From assembly GCA_027382625.1 (NCBI GenBank), contig JAJKFJ010021259.1, forward strand, positions 86,116 to 150,115: 64,000 nt of DNA. The letters run 5' to 3'. This document shows, piece after piece, positions 33,744-46,600 of the stretch (within the stretch, counting starts at the first letter, position 1; the number at the start of each line of letters is the position of its first letter). The translations under genes were made by a program, and so were the position numbers. The notes below the pieces were generated by a model that had not been told where the DNA came from, made no database searches, and saw only the letters and a program-made list of their open reading frames with translations. Source of the DNA: Tetmemena sp. SeJ-2015 (lineage: Eukaryota; Ciliophora; Spirotrichea; Sporadotrichida; Oxytrichidae).

Positions 33744-36214
33744 ATGATGCTATTAGAAATTAAATTAGAGTTTTTCAAGATCAATTCCATAAATTCAAAT
33801 TTCTATTTTCAATTATACAATAACGGAGAGGAGGGAGCTATTGTAACCAGCACTAGACATAGTTAGAGAGCGACTTAGCTTTAAAAATAAACAGACAGGA
33901 AATTCGTTTAGCAACCCAAGAATCATAAAACACCATAGGAAGAAGTTCAAATAGGAGCCAAGAAGGAGGGAAAGCAGAAGAAAAGAAAACTAAGAAGAGA
34001 TAAAGATCTGGAAATTGAAAGAGCAGTTAATTCGACAACTGTTGATTAGTAGTAGATTTAGGACGACCAGGAATAAGCAGACGCCAAGAACTCAAAGAAA
34101 GGTCAAAAGAGGAGGAAGCTTAAACTAGAATACAGAGAAATCATTTTCAAAGATGGTAGTGTATTCAGAGGGAAAACTGCAGGTAAAAAGCTGAATGGCA
34201 CTGGAGAGTTGATCTTTGCCGATGGCTCAACTTACAGAGGATCATTTGTTAAGGGAAAGCCTGATGGCTTTGGAGAAAAATTCTGGCCTCTGGCTGATGG
34301 TAAGGTCTACAAAGGATAGTGGTCTAAAGGAAAGATGAATGGTAAAGGGGAGCTTAAACTTGAAGAGGGAGGATTCTATATTGGCGAGTTTAGACAAGGC
34401 TTTCCTAACGGAAAGGGAATAAGAAGATGGAGCAATGGAGATATTTACGAGGGCATGTATCAAAATGGTTTCTAACATGGAGAAGTATGCATGATTAATC
34501 CATCTTTATTCATTATAGGGAACTTTCTTGAGTATGGGAGAAGGTTGGAAATATCAAGGTGAGTGGGCTTCAAGTAAAATGTCCGGCAAGGGAAACTGTA
34601 GATGGCAAGATGGAACTTTTTACGAAGGATACTGGAAAAACTGCATCAAAGAGGGTTCGGGTAGTTTGACATATTCAGATGGCTCCTAATATCAGGGAGA
34701 GTTCTAGGAAGATATGCCTTAAGGTATGGGTAAGAAAGTGTTTCCTGATGGCTCTTTCTATATGGGATAATTTTATCAAGGAGTCTTTCATGGCCAGGGA
34801 AAGTTCCGGTGGAGTGATGGAAGTGAGTTTGAGGGTCAGTGGAAGAATAATGAGATGAAAGGGCCAGGAACTAAAAAGCTGAGGAATGGAGCAGTTGAGA
34901 TTCATGGAGTCTTCGACAACCACTCAGTAAATGGCAAAGGCTACAAGAAATGGAAGAGAACTGTGTTTTCATCAGGAGGAGCCACTTCCTAACTGCAAGG
35001 AAGATAGCACAGACAGACAGAGTACTTTACTTACAGAGGACAGCTAAAAGATTCAAGAATAGAAGGAATGGAGAGTTTAAGTGGCCTGATGGAAGGCATT
35101 ATATCGGAGAGTTCAGAAACTCATGCATGCATGGATCTGGTAAGCTCCTCTGGATTGATAAGACAGGAGGGAAATCTGTTTACAAAGGAGCCTTCTAAGC
35201 AAATTTGTTTCATGGCCTAGGAAAACTTCTTTGGTCTAATGGAGATGTCTATGAGGGTGATCTAATTTTTCCCATTTATCTCATTACGTTTTGATGATTT
35301 AGAGAATGGTTAATATCACGGCCAAGGGGAGTTTAAATGGGCCAATCCGAAATACAAGCACAAAGGAGAATTCAGGAAAGGTAAGATGCATGGCTTGGGC
35401 ACTTTTCAAAATCCTTATGGAGTATTTGAGGGAGAATTTAAGAATGGCTTCATGGATGGGAAAGGTCAGGCGAATTTCGCGAATGGAGATAAGTACTCAG
35501 GTTAATTCTCCTACTCACAGATGACTGGCTATGGCTGCTACTCCCATGCTGATGGCACTTAGCTGATTGGTCTTTTTGAGAACGGGGTCTGTAACAAACA
35601 TGGAAAGAAAATCTATCCAAGTGGAAAAGTTTACATTGGAGAGTTCAAGGAGGATGTTGAAAATGGAAAGGGTATACTGATAGACGGTGAGATTAAACTT
35701 AAGGGTATTTGGAGAAACGCTGTGCTAGTAGAGGAACTGATCACTTAGAATATAACTTATGACACTTTTAGCATGTCATCGGGGCAAAAGAGAACGAACG
35801 GAGTCATCTCAGAGACATCAGTCAAGAATTTAGCACAGATGAGATAGGGGCTGTTGAGAAGGGCAGAGGATTAGAGCAATTTGAATCCAAGCTCTCAATT
35901 AAGTTCCAAATCTCCCATGTAAGCTCTTGGTAGAAACTAGAGAGTACTCGATTAGCAATCAGACTATGGCTCAACAGAGTAAATGAAGAATCCATTGAAT
36001 AATTTTCATTCAGCTTCGGCTTACGATAACTAAGATGTTTATAATTACTTGAATATTTTTGTAAGATGACTTCCAAGGTCAGTCTTAGAGAGAGATTGAG
36101 ATTAGAAATTCTAACGCTGGAATCTTTGAAAAGCACTTTGAAAATGTGGCTGCATCCGCCGGACTTGACTCAACTAACTAGAATATTTCAATCACTGAGG
36201 ACAAACATTAGTGA
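33744..36214 (+). CDS. MORN-repeat protein
   Basis: ATG 33744, TGA 36212-36214. A basic N-terminal region (KKEGKQKKRKLRRDKD) precedes about 18 MORN repeats with the usual 23-residue period, for example FYIGEFRQGFPNGKG, YEGMYQNGFQHGEG, YEGYWKNCIKEGSG, YMGQFYQGVFHGQG, YEGDLENGQYHGQG and YIGEFKEDVENGKG. A Ser/Asn-rich C-terminal region follows. A 34-bp GT-AG intron (34485-34518) preserves repeat spacing exactly. IESs 35262-35294 and 36038-36062 restore frame. One base (a G near 35081) is missing within a repeat, most likely a sequence error. MORN arrays tether proteins to membranes or cytoskeleton; in ciliates many are cortical. Confidence 0.88.
35262..35294. other. IES, pointer TGAT (33 bp)
   Basis: Direct repeats TGAT at 35258-35261 and 35295-35298. 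Removal gives a perfect MORN unit, DVYEGDLENGQYHGQGEF. Confidence 0.85.
36038..36062. other. IES, pointer AAGATG (25 bp)
   Basis: Direct repeats AAGATG at 36032-36037 and 36063-36068. Removal gives SAYDNQDDFQGQSQREIEI and leads to the final TGA. Confidence 0.8.
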
Positions 36215-36374
36215 AGTTTAAAACTTATTTTGGCTTATAGATCATCATTATCAATCATTATCAATCTTTATGAATTTTTTGATGTTCTTGATTATGATTT
36301 TATCAAGAGATGGTTGCAAAATATTTACTCACAATCTAAGAATTGCTAAATTTATCTTTTTAATTTGATTGAAA

Positions 36375-39300
36375 ATGCTCAGCATATTGAACTCTCCTGC
36401 GCTGCTCTAAAAGAGAGATCAGGTCAAAATCTTCATGCAGAAGATTGAAGAGAGAGAGGCAGACTTAATTAAGGAGCTGAGGGATAAGGCAGAGGTTGAC
36501 CTTACAGTTAAGAAGTCTAATTACCGAGGCATGATGAGTCAACTAAGCATAGTAAACTGAAATTCTCCGAGCTCTGGTGGCTTAACAGGAAGCAAGTCAG
36601 TTGAAAGAATGCAATAAAGTTCAGTTAATGGTAAGTCAAAATTTATACTATTTCAATATAGGACTAATGAAGGAGCAAGGACTTGGGAAGACTTCTTAAC
36701 TTCTGACAAGTTGATTCAGTGGCAAACCCCAAATGCGATTCAGCCCTTTTGTGGACGACTAAGAATTGAACGAGAAAGCAAGTTTCCAGGATTTAATGAT
36801 ATTCTACATCCTTATGCATTTATAAGTTAAGCGAAAAATAGTCTAAGTTTAAGATTAGAGAGCCTTCAAGGATTGAAAACGTAGCTCAACACTCTCTTCA
36901 AGTCAAAAGAGTATCCACTTAAATAGTAAGACATAGAATCTACTTTGAATCCTTCCTCTGACTAATTTGATCGTAATCTGAGTGCAAAGCTGCTCAAAGA
37001 CGAAAGGATCCAGCTTAAAATACACATAAGAGAGTTGCAAGAGAAAGAGAAGCGTGTAGTGTACTAACATGAACTAGAAAAGATAGAGAATGAGAGACTC
37101 TTTTCTCTCATGGAGAGGGTACGAAATTAAAAGTACCATGATGATATGAAGATAGCTGATTTAACTGCTGAGCTCAGAATGAATGAGCAATAAATATGGA
37201 TAATAAGTTTTAATTACGATGAATGAGGAGCTGATGGCAGGATTTGAGACTGCTAATTTTATATTGAAGTCTCGCAGTGAATACACAGGTGTCTTTGTGG
37301 ATGAAAGCAAACGAACCATTGAAAGAATCCGTTAGAGCAGAACAGAGCAGTTATAAGAAAAGTTGAGAGAGCTGCATGACTCAGTTGGGGAGATGGAATT
37401 CTTGAAAGATGACTACATCAAGTTAGTTTAGTCCATAAAGAGGGCGCAAAATAATTATGACTCAGCACTTAAGTAACGACTCAAGTACGATTAGAATATC
37501 TCCTAAAGGAGTACTGTGGAAATCAACTTCAGAAAGTAGGAGAGGCTTTTCCTGAATAATTACATGATAGTCTGCAACCTCTAGGATTTGCTTGAAAAGC
37601 ACGATGTGAGAACTGATGGCAAGGATTTTAACAGCATGCTGTTCGAGAGAGAAGCCTTTAAGAGACTTCAAGCGTAGGCGCTGTATTTTAGCCAAATTAA
37701 TAACATTTGCTCTAAGCCTTCAAGTTCTCAGCTTTAGATCTCAATATAGAACAGTTTAATTATGAGAATAGCGAATACCAAAATCAATCCACTGAGCAGT
37801 CACACAATTCTCGAAGAATGGAAAGTCATCAACAAAAATACTCCAGATGTGTAAATTGTTCTCTCAAAGATAACTTAGTAAACTAACTTTACCATCCTAA
37901 AAACAAGCCAACACTAGGCACTTATAAAGACATAGTATTATTCACTTACTCATTTGCTTTGTATAAAGGAAAAGAAGATGAAGGAGTAGGAGTTAGAGAG
38001 ACTTATTAAAATAAGAGATTAAATGCGGAAAGACTAGGAGACTTTAAACTCAAAACTGAAGATAATGCAGAATAGGTAGTAATTAATTCATTGATGAGAA
38101 AAGCTACACTATCTGGGGTGCTCTCTTATCTGGCCAAAATTCAAGCTGCTTAGTAAAAGGAGAGAAGGGAAAAGGAGACCACTATTTCACACTACAGAAG
38201 AAGATTGAAGATTTTAAAGAGAAAAACTTTATCAAAAAGAAGAAGGTATAGGAAAGTATACTCATTTAGAAGAGACTAGATTCCCATATCAAAATGCTAG
38301 GATTCAAACTCTACTCGCATTTGAAAATCATATGCACTAAGATGTTTGAACATCAAGATAAGAGAAAATATTTATTGATTTGAGATATAACTGCAGATTG
38401 GGAAATCTTAGGCGATGTAATTGATCAAGAGACAAAGGAAAAATTATCTAAAATGTAATCAAGACAACTAACTCTGATGAAGGGAGGGCCTAATTAGGGG
38501 CCTTCTCCAAGTAAAATTAGCGTCGGAGGCCTAGGGATGAGAGGTAAAATTGGATCAGCTTTAGGAACTGGCGGAAATTCTGGTTCCAATAGTGGAAAAG
38601 TGGGAGGGTTGACCAGCAAATTTAGAAATCTTGTTCGGAAAGCCTCTATAATGCCAAAAAGAGAACCTTTAGGCACGAGTTAGAAAGGCTCCTTTAATAC
38701 ACTTATAGACCTATTTATGAAGAAGTAGCATCATTATATAGATTAGATGATTTCCTACATGAATTTGAATGTAGCAGCTCCCTAATTCGTAAGTTTAGAT
38801 TGATAAATAGTAAGATTTATAGATAAAAGAGTCAGAGCTAATAAATCAACAGCCAATACAAAGAGATTTATGTCATAGTTGAAAATCTTCAAATTCAGAT
38901 GTTGCTATTTTTTCCTCCCTGTTCCGCGCCTGATCAGCATTGGATGTTGGGTTTTTGCGGCGACCTCTTGGAAAACCGGTGGATTTCAGGTCGACATCAA
39001 TGGAGCTAGATTGGCAAGACCACGTAGAGATCCTCCTCCATCTCTATAAAGGGAGGTAGTGCGTCATCACTAATTAACTGACGGTGGGCTTTCACGGTGA
39101 CGTGGCACAACTGATCAAGGAGTTACGCCTGTGAATTACTTTAAATCGATTAAGTATTATATGCCCGTTAGGGGTGTTAATTCCTAACTATTATCAAATT
39201 CAGATCAAGAATCGTAAGCATCTACTCCTTTGATATAAAGTTTTTATAGAGAAGCAAGAAGTTGAGAAGTTAAAAAGGGACCCCAAATATAATCATAGCT

Positions 39301-41780
39301 CCTTCAAGTCATCATTGGTAGGTGATCCTCACAACAGCAGCACTAAGACTCTTTTTTTGAACAGCTCTATGCTTAAATCTAAGCTAGCAGCTTAAAAGCA
39401 AAATTCTTAGAAAGCTGTTAAGTTTCTAAACGCTATGCGAGTCAAGAAGAATGGATTACATCAGGAAAATGAAGGAGATGATTCTTTCGGAACTGATTTT
39501 AGTAATGAAGATAGTTTCTTGCATCATGCTAGAAATGTTAAGCGGTGTTAAACTGCAGATGGGAGTAGAAGCAAGATAGTTGAAACCTAAAGAAGGGTGG
39601 AGGGTGCTTTTATTTAACTCATTTTTCCTCTTTAAATTATGGAGTGGAACTTTTCAGGAAATCGAAATGTGTTTTGGGATGGTCAAGAATAAATTTAGAG
39701 AGACAAACAGAGCCAAATATAGCGTCCTCAGACTTAAAGTATAGTCAATTTGTTACATAATTTTGGATTTATGTATGATGAGGATTAGAAAGTAGGCGAT
39801 TGCTGAGAAGCGCAATTACTTAAAGAACTATGTGCAGACGATTTCTAACCTCCACAGAGAGGAGGATTTATACTTGCAGCGATTTAAGGTGTTAGTTGAT
39901 CCTTACTTCACAGCAATCGCCAATCCTAACTCTTTAGCAGTCACTAAGAAAAATATCATGAGTCAGTTGAAGTAAATGAAAGGCAAAAAGTCTGAACCTT
40001 ATAGCAGTATAATAGAAAAGCCAAAAAGACTTCAAACTGCTCAGAGCTAGAGATCTGATAATAAAATTAGCAGATCATAGACTACTATTATGAGATTGAG
40101 AATGCTTTCTCAAAGCAACTTTACTTAAATAATTGTATCTTCTTTTGAGAAAATAATATTTTGTCTTTTAAAGCAATCCAACCTCTTAATAGAGATATTA
40201 AAGGAAAGCCACTGAAGATGCATTGAGTACACATTCTTAGAGTTCTACGGGCAAAGGAGCCGGAAAGGGCAGTCGCTAACTCTCAGCAAATTTAGATTCC
40301 ACTAGCAAGCTTAGTAGTTCGGCTCTAAATCCTCAAGCTCAACAAAAGAAGAAGCAAGCTGAGTATTTGCTACAGAGAGATAGGACAGACAAAGCAAAGC
40401 AATTATAGGATATGTTTAATATTAGGAAAAAGAACTCATCATTTGTAATAATTTCTGAGAGATCTAGAAGATTAAGTCAAATAGAAATAAGCAAACAAGG
40501 AGCAGCAGCTATAGAAGACTAGAAATTTGTTGAGTGGAAGAAAATCCGGCCCTCGTCCTCTCAGCTCATAGCTACTACTAGCAAATTTCCCTGCTTAACC
40601 AACTCTCACTCGTAATTTTAGATAAATGCCTAACTTCTTAACGACTAGAGCTTTTATAAATAATTCTATCCATTCTTTCTCTTTAGCTGACATGAACTTG
40701 GCTCAAACTTACAGATCAAATGAAGACACTGACTCTCAATATAGCTTAAATTTAAAGCATTTGAATTTAAGGATGATAAATATGAAAGAGTGAATTTACC
40801 AAAGAAGAGTCACTTCCATCTCAAACTAGTAAAGTAAGAGTAGAGAAACTCTTCCCTTAGCGAATCAATGGAATCGAGCAGTACAAGCTCGTTGGGGAAA
40901 AGTGATCAGCACAAAGACCAAAAGTCTAAGATTTAGCTGTACTATGAAATGCAAAAGAAGCAGAGAAAGAAAGAGAAAGTTACTGAGTTCATGAAGAAAA
41001 ATTAGGGAGTCTTCAAATTTACAACATCTTAGCTGCATTAAAGTCATCATAACTTGAATATTTTTTAAAAATTGGAATAATTAAGGGAGCTAAAACTCCA
41101 GTAGCACTAATTTAGTGAGTAGAGAGCAACAAGTTATGAGGAATCATGGACCAGCTTTCAATTCCTTCCAAGTAGTACTGAGTCATCCGCAAACTTGCAG
41201 AGCAGTTGATAATTTCAAAAGTAGACCGATTTAGAGCAGTGACTTTAAGCAAGGCAGGATTTTGGTAAATAGGTTTGGGAACATTTTGCAAAGTAAGAAA
41301 CGAGTAGAGGAAGCTGCCCGCATTCAGAGAGATATTCATCACTAGCCAATCATTAATTGACTTTTCAAAATTTTTTATAGCAAGTTGTACTATTGAATGA
41401 GGGACAATTTTATCCACAAAGTAGAAGAGAAGAGGTGTGATGATAGCAGACAGAAGCTATCTTCAAGGAATCACGAGGATAAAGTATCTTCACAGCTTCT
41501 TACAATCAATTTCTAGCCTTCATAAATTATCAAGCAAGAGCCCAGAATTAAGGAGATTCAGAAAAGCAGCTTCAAGAATTCTATGAATGGCAACAGCTCT
41601 GAAGACTAAGATGCAACTAATGGAAGGAGGCATCAAAGCGAGAGAGAGTTGCAAGTTCTAGAGGTGGATGATAGTGATTCAATAATTACCGAGAACTCAG
41701 TCAACACTAGTTCTTAGGAGACTGAAACTAAACTATCCATTGGGAAATCTTCTTTCAAGAAGTAATTAAGATAATTTTGA
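36375..41780 (+). CDS. Large coiled-coil protein
   Basis: ATG 36375 (MLSILNSPALLQKRDQVK), TGA 41778-41780. Long heptad-rich regions: FMQKIEEREADLIKELRDK, LLKDERIQLKIHIRELQEK, HELEKIENERLFSLMERV, then a Gly/Ser-rich linker (GGLGMRGKIGSALGTGG), KFFIEKQEVEKLKRDPKY after IES removal, KRNYLKNYVQTISNLHRE, and a C-terminal Ser-rich tail. An IQ-like KKRVEEAARIQRDIHH occurs near 41300. A 418-bp IES lies at 38794-39211; downstream of it one T appears missing in a T5 run near 39243. An in-frame TGA (36558-36560) is unexplained. It could be two adjacent genes, but there is no obvious break. A cytoskeletal or basal-body component is plausible but not shown. Confidence 0.55.
38794..39211. other. Long IES, pointer TCGTAAG (418 bp)
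   Basis: Perfect 7-bp direct repeats TCGTAAG at 38787-38793 and 39212-39218. Removal joins AAPQFVS to IYSFDIKF of the coiled-coil gene. The IES is AT-rich at both ends but carries a GC-rich insertion in its centre. Confidence 0.75.
38901..39193. mobile_element. GC-rich 293-bp insertion with 12-bp target-site-like repeats
   Basis: The perfect 12-bp direct repeat TCAAATTCAGAT occurs at 38889-38900 and 39194-39205, bracketing a segment whose centre (about 38922-39130) is strikingly GC-rich compared with everything around it. No terminal inverted repeats are seen. Read on the minus strand the element ends in a GGAAAAAATAGC-like A-rich tail, as a retroposon would. Frames of 60-80 codons cross it but match no protein I recognise. 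The best guess is a SINE or truncated LINE inserted into the IES; a weak GGTCGACATC could be a Pol III B box. Not a tRNA, 5S or known snRNA as far as I can see. Confidence 0.55.
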
Positions 41781-41851
41781 GTTAATTTAAGCATTAGAAG
41801 TTAGAAATAGCTAGCAAGAAATCTTCGGACTGGATTTCTAAATTGAAATAC

Positions 41852-43431
41852 TCACTCGAGTAAAGCATGAATAAATGAATTTTAAACTCTATCCTATAAG
41901 ATTTAATAGCATAATTTAATTACTAAGATACTTTCAATATATAAATACTGATGCCAAGGATTAGATAGTTCATAAAATTCAGTATTGATTTTTAAGATAG
42001 GTACTTTTGAGCATTTAATCTATTTGAGCCCTTCTAAACTAAAACTGGGATAACTTGGTGCTTCTTTTCTGCAAATTTCTGTTGACCTGAAATTCAAACT
42101 CTTATTTGACTACGATTCGTTAGCTTTACTCTTCTTCACTTTCTTCTTGTTCTTAGTGAGAGAATAATTTGGGAAAGTTACTTCTGCTATAAATATTTTA
42201 ATTGTCTCGCGTGAAGCTGGAGTCTTAAAGCCCTAGATGTAATAAAAAATTTCATCAAAATACAAATGTCTAATTCTAATCAAATTATCTTCAGAAGATT
42301 GCTGCTCATATTTGAAGTTATCTGCTTCTGTTTGATAAGATTAAATACATTTTAAATTTGAAGGTGGGATTCAACTCCTTATAAATAATCAAACACCTTG
42401 TTTGGTTCTAAATTTATAAAGCACCACTCTAATTCTCTCTACTCATTTACTATAAATAAGCAAATTTATAAATTAAATAAGGTTTGAAGATTTTCAAGAT
42501 CTGAATTAGAAATTTCTGCTTAAGAAAAGGTTAAGTCTTTCATTGGGAGACTACTTTGCTAGGTTTATTTTTATTTAAGAATCTAGTTGGGAAGATTATA
42601 TCTGGAGGAAATACCTTATACCACCTCAGAAAGCTTAAACTTTGCGATTTCACAGTTGTGAATGTTGCCAGAGATTATTGGTAAAGAGCAATACAAGCAG
42701 AAATCAATCTCTAATTATTTCTAATTGCTATCCAATGCTCTCAAAAGCTGCTCATATAATGGACAAGTCTGTTTCTCTGCTATCTAAACACTAATACGGT
42801 TCTTTAAATTCTGAAACTTTGTGAGGTCAATTTGATGTCCGATTTACTTGCAGAGATAGCATCACATATTAAAAACTGGGCAATATTCCATGAAGTGATA
42901 GTTAGAATTGCATCTCTCACAAAACGATATCGCTTAAAGCTTTTTGGATTTTAATTATCTGAATCTCCCTGGTAAATAAGTCTAATCTTGCAAAGTTCTC
43001 TTGAAATTATCGATCTTAAGAGTATTACAGCGGTGAGAAGACCAAGCTAAGACCTCTGGCTCATATAAATCACCAGTAATTTGCTAGCCATTTACTCCAA
43101 TCAGAGTAGGTAGATTATCACGATTGTTGCTTTCTCTATGAACTTTGGACTCGCTTAGGATTGAGGATAAATATTTCAACTCTGCTTTGATGAAATAATC
43201 CTTATTCATATCGAAAGTTGACTTCAATAATTGCGTTTATTTTCTTCAGTTGATCATAAATGGTGCTTCAAAATTGCATCTTTCATCAAACCATAAGTCT
43301 TTATTGCTTGAGCTCGTTAGCTGATTTTTCTCCAAATAGCCCATCAAGTTTAAATTTTCAATTGATTGCTCTGGAAAGTTATTTTGAACTTCAGTTAATC
43401 TTAACTCTTCAATTTCACTTTGTGTTTACAT
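41852..43431 (-). CDS. Cys/His-rich zinc-binding protein of unknown function
   Basis: Start ATG 43431 (MQTQSEIEELRLTEVQ), stop TGA 41852-41854; it converges on the coiled-coil gene with a 71-bp gap. Cys/His clusters: FCERCNSNYHFMEYCPVF, CYLCKQIGHQ and FCLYCSLPIISGNIHNCE, probably two zinc sites. The rest is helical with a basic C-terminal patch (TKNKKKVKKSKA). Two in-frame TGAs (43246-43248, 42862-42864) interrupt otherwise coding sequence, the second immediately before CYLC. A frame change near 42360 indicates an unresolved intron or IES. No named domain fits. Confidence 0.55.
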
Positions 43432-43697
43432 CAGTAATCTTCAAGATGCCCAAGGAGTTTAATTAATTATAATTATTGACTTCTCTACCATCACAATGCT
43501 AAATATGATATTCATTTTCAACATTATTAGCAAAGTAGAGTGAATTATACGAGTTTAAACTTGAATTAAACTGGAATAAAATAACTTATAGAGAGATATG
43601 GGGAGTGATTGAGCTACTTTCCCTTGAACAGAGTATTTTATTATAATTGATTGATTGTTAAAGCGATTAACAAGCACAAAAAACAATACTTTAAGAA

Positions 43698-46600
43698 ATG
43701 GACGATACAAGTCTCAAGAAAAACAAGTTCCAGCAGTTCTACTCCTCTACCAGAACCAGCTTCTTTAACATCATGTTTGAGCTGCTCAAGGAGAAAAATA
43801 CAGGTGAGTCATATAAATCAGCTAAAAAAATCTCATAAGAAAAAGAGATGCTGTTGAAATTTACAAATAAGCCATTCATTTTAATCTGCGTTAGATTATC
43901 TAACTATTTTAAATAGAAAAATGGCTGTGCTTATTTGCATAATTCTCTTTAAAAATATATTCCACCTCTCAAATTCAGTACTCAAAAGCATCAATTTCCA
44001 TTATATTTGAGCAGCATTTGTTGATTAATTTGTATAGGTCTGTTTTTGGGATGCCTGATAATTCTCATTATGTTCTTGCAACTAATAGGCTTGCTTTTTG
44101 AGCCAGAGGTAAGCTTATACATCTCCAGTTACAACCTCCTTTCTTTATCTTCTAATTTCATTTTGAGTCTCTCTTACTCTCCTACTATGACTTAAAGGCC
44201 ATATAGCATAATCTGATTATGAGTCGCACTCCTTTATTTGACTTTATGCTTTTATTGGTTAACTTACTCCACTTATAGAAATTTGAATGGAAAGACTAAT
44301 TCTTCTTAGACCCAGTTGTCACTATATGTTCCTACTGTCGCATCATACGGGCCATCGACGACAACAACTCCTTGTTTTTCTATTGGGCGCTCATGTTCTT
44401 TCGGGATAATTTACCTCGTAGTAATCATAGTGCTACTGCTCTATATGAACTACTTCCTCAAGAACAGAAAGCACTACATGGAGCAGGTGGTTAAAATCCT
44501 GCGTGTCATGCTCATTCTCCTCTTTTATGTCTTCTACATGCCTTTCTTTGAGTCGTTCATCTCGATCATGAACTGTGAGGGAGGCTACCATTTCCTAGAC
44601 AAGAGCATGCAGTGCTACAGTGGAATCCACATCTTCTATTTTGCGCTCTCCATTATCTTCCTCATCGTGCTTTTCACCATCTCTATCATCCCAATTCTTA
44701 AATCTGCAACTGGTAAGCTTTAATCATAATTGCCATGTTATACAACGAAACCTAACCGGTGTAAGAAGACTGTTTGAGTAGACTAGAGTCAAGCTTCGAA
44801 GTGGCTTTGGTGGTGTACCGATCTATAGTGGCAACTTTCTCTAACTTCTGCAACAGTGAGGTGTGCACGTGGGTGCACATCACAGTCTACATAATCTCGA
44901 GTGGATTGCTCTGCTACCAATATTATAAGCAGATCCCTTACTACAATCGATTCGTCAGCATCTTCTGCGGCAGTCTAATCTTCATTTACTTCTGGGTCTC
45001 TATCAATGCCATACTCATGAAATTGCTAGTGGTCAATGGACATCTCACTATCATCTTTATAGGCATCCCCTTTTTGACCTTTGCTTAATAAGTTAAAGTG
45101 AACTTAATTTCTTACCTTCCTGGTCATAAACTTGAGAGAGAAACGTATTGAGGGTCTGATGATGACTAACATAGACAAACTCAAGGTAGATATAGACTCG
45201 CTCCTTCAAGTTCACAACATGACAGACTTTGCAAGAGGCATCCGCAAAATTTTTTTTATCGCTTATTAAATAAGGCATTGAGAAGGATCAAGCTTAACGC
45301 ATTTAAACAGATCCATTAAAAGTGCATAGTAGTTATTATATTTGCATGGCTATGATTGGTATAGTGAACTTGCACATAGATGAGTGTCAAAACTCAGACT
45401 GCCCTTGCAAGGATGAATACGAGCTCTACGATATCCATACTTCTTAGTTCTCAGATAGAAATAGGAACTCCCCTCATTAAGATGAGGTCTTCCTCAACCA
45501 CTTTATCAAAAGACTCTATGAAGATGCTCTGAACAAGTTCATAAACTCTCCATCCATTCACATCGCCTTCGCCTTCTATCTTTTTAAGGTCATGAAGAAC
45601 ATTCACGCTTCACTTGTTGAGTTAAATATCGCCATAAAGAAGAAGCCCTCTCTCCAGCAACAGTTCACTATTTTCCGCTACAAGAACATCATAGAGGAAT
45701 ACATAATCCAAGATCATGCAGAGCACAAGCACGTCTACCCTGAACTTACTAATGTCATAGAGTTTGAGCGTCTCTTTGGTGAAATGCAGAAGTCCATAGA
45801 GAAGGTCTGCAATCTGCAGGTTGAGTTCTGGACTCATCTCACAACAGTTGTACCTGATCTCAATATCCTAAATGAGTTGGGTAAGAAGATCTATGATGCT
45901 AGTCAGGAGACAGACTAGTTTTGGAATTAACTCTGCAAGATCAACCCTAACTATCAATAGTAGTTAAAATTCACAAGTGGTTCTTTAAAAGCTATCAATC
46001 AGCTCTCAACATTTACGGAGAGTACTTAAGAGAAATAAGGAATCACGAACACCTAGGAAACACTTTCCTGGAAAGGGCTTTCAACACTGGTAACGCAAAG
46101 AAGTCCATTGATGAGCATGCCAAATCATCAGATGTACTTTGAATTAAAAATTTCTTAAGTGCTAAATTACATTGAATGATACTTTTCAGCTCAGACACAA
46201 CAGTCATCCACATTTCTGGAAACAAAGAGTCGATAGGTAAGATACTCAAGACTTCTTAAGGCTTGCAAACTGTGTTCGGTTATTCCAAGACTGAAGTGAT
46301 CGGTCACTCAATAAACATCCTGATGCCGACTATGTTTGCCAAGAAGCACACGGACTTCATGGAGAGATTCTTCCGTACTGGAAGACAGGTCATTTTCTAC
46401 AACGAGCGCTCTCTCTTCGCCACTCACAGAAATGGCCACTGTTTCCAAGTTAAAATCCTAGTAAAATAGATGCCATCCCTTCAAGAAGGTATTCAATACG
46501 TCGGTATGTTAAAACCTCAAACTTCTGACTACGAGTACATGATCACAGACATGGATGGTGTGATTGACTCTTTCACCAAGGGTATCACTGGAATGCTTGG

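Noticed and set aside
34478..34545. IES with GGAGAAG repeats in the MORN gene
   Set aside because: Removal breaks the 23-residue MORN period, whereas the 34-bp GT-AG intron (34485-34518) keeps it.
38922..39130. GC-rich core as a structural RNA gene (tRNA, 5S, SRP, U-snRNA)
   Set aside because: No cloverleaf, no recognisable conserved boxes of these RNAs, and a 12-bp flanking duplication that fits insertion better.
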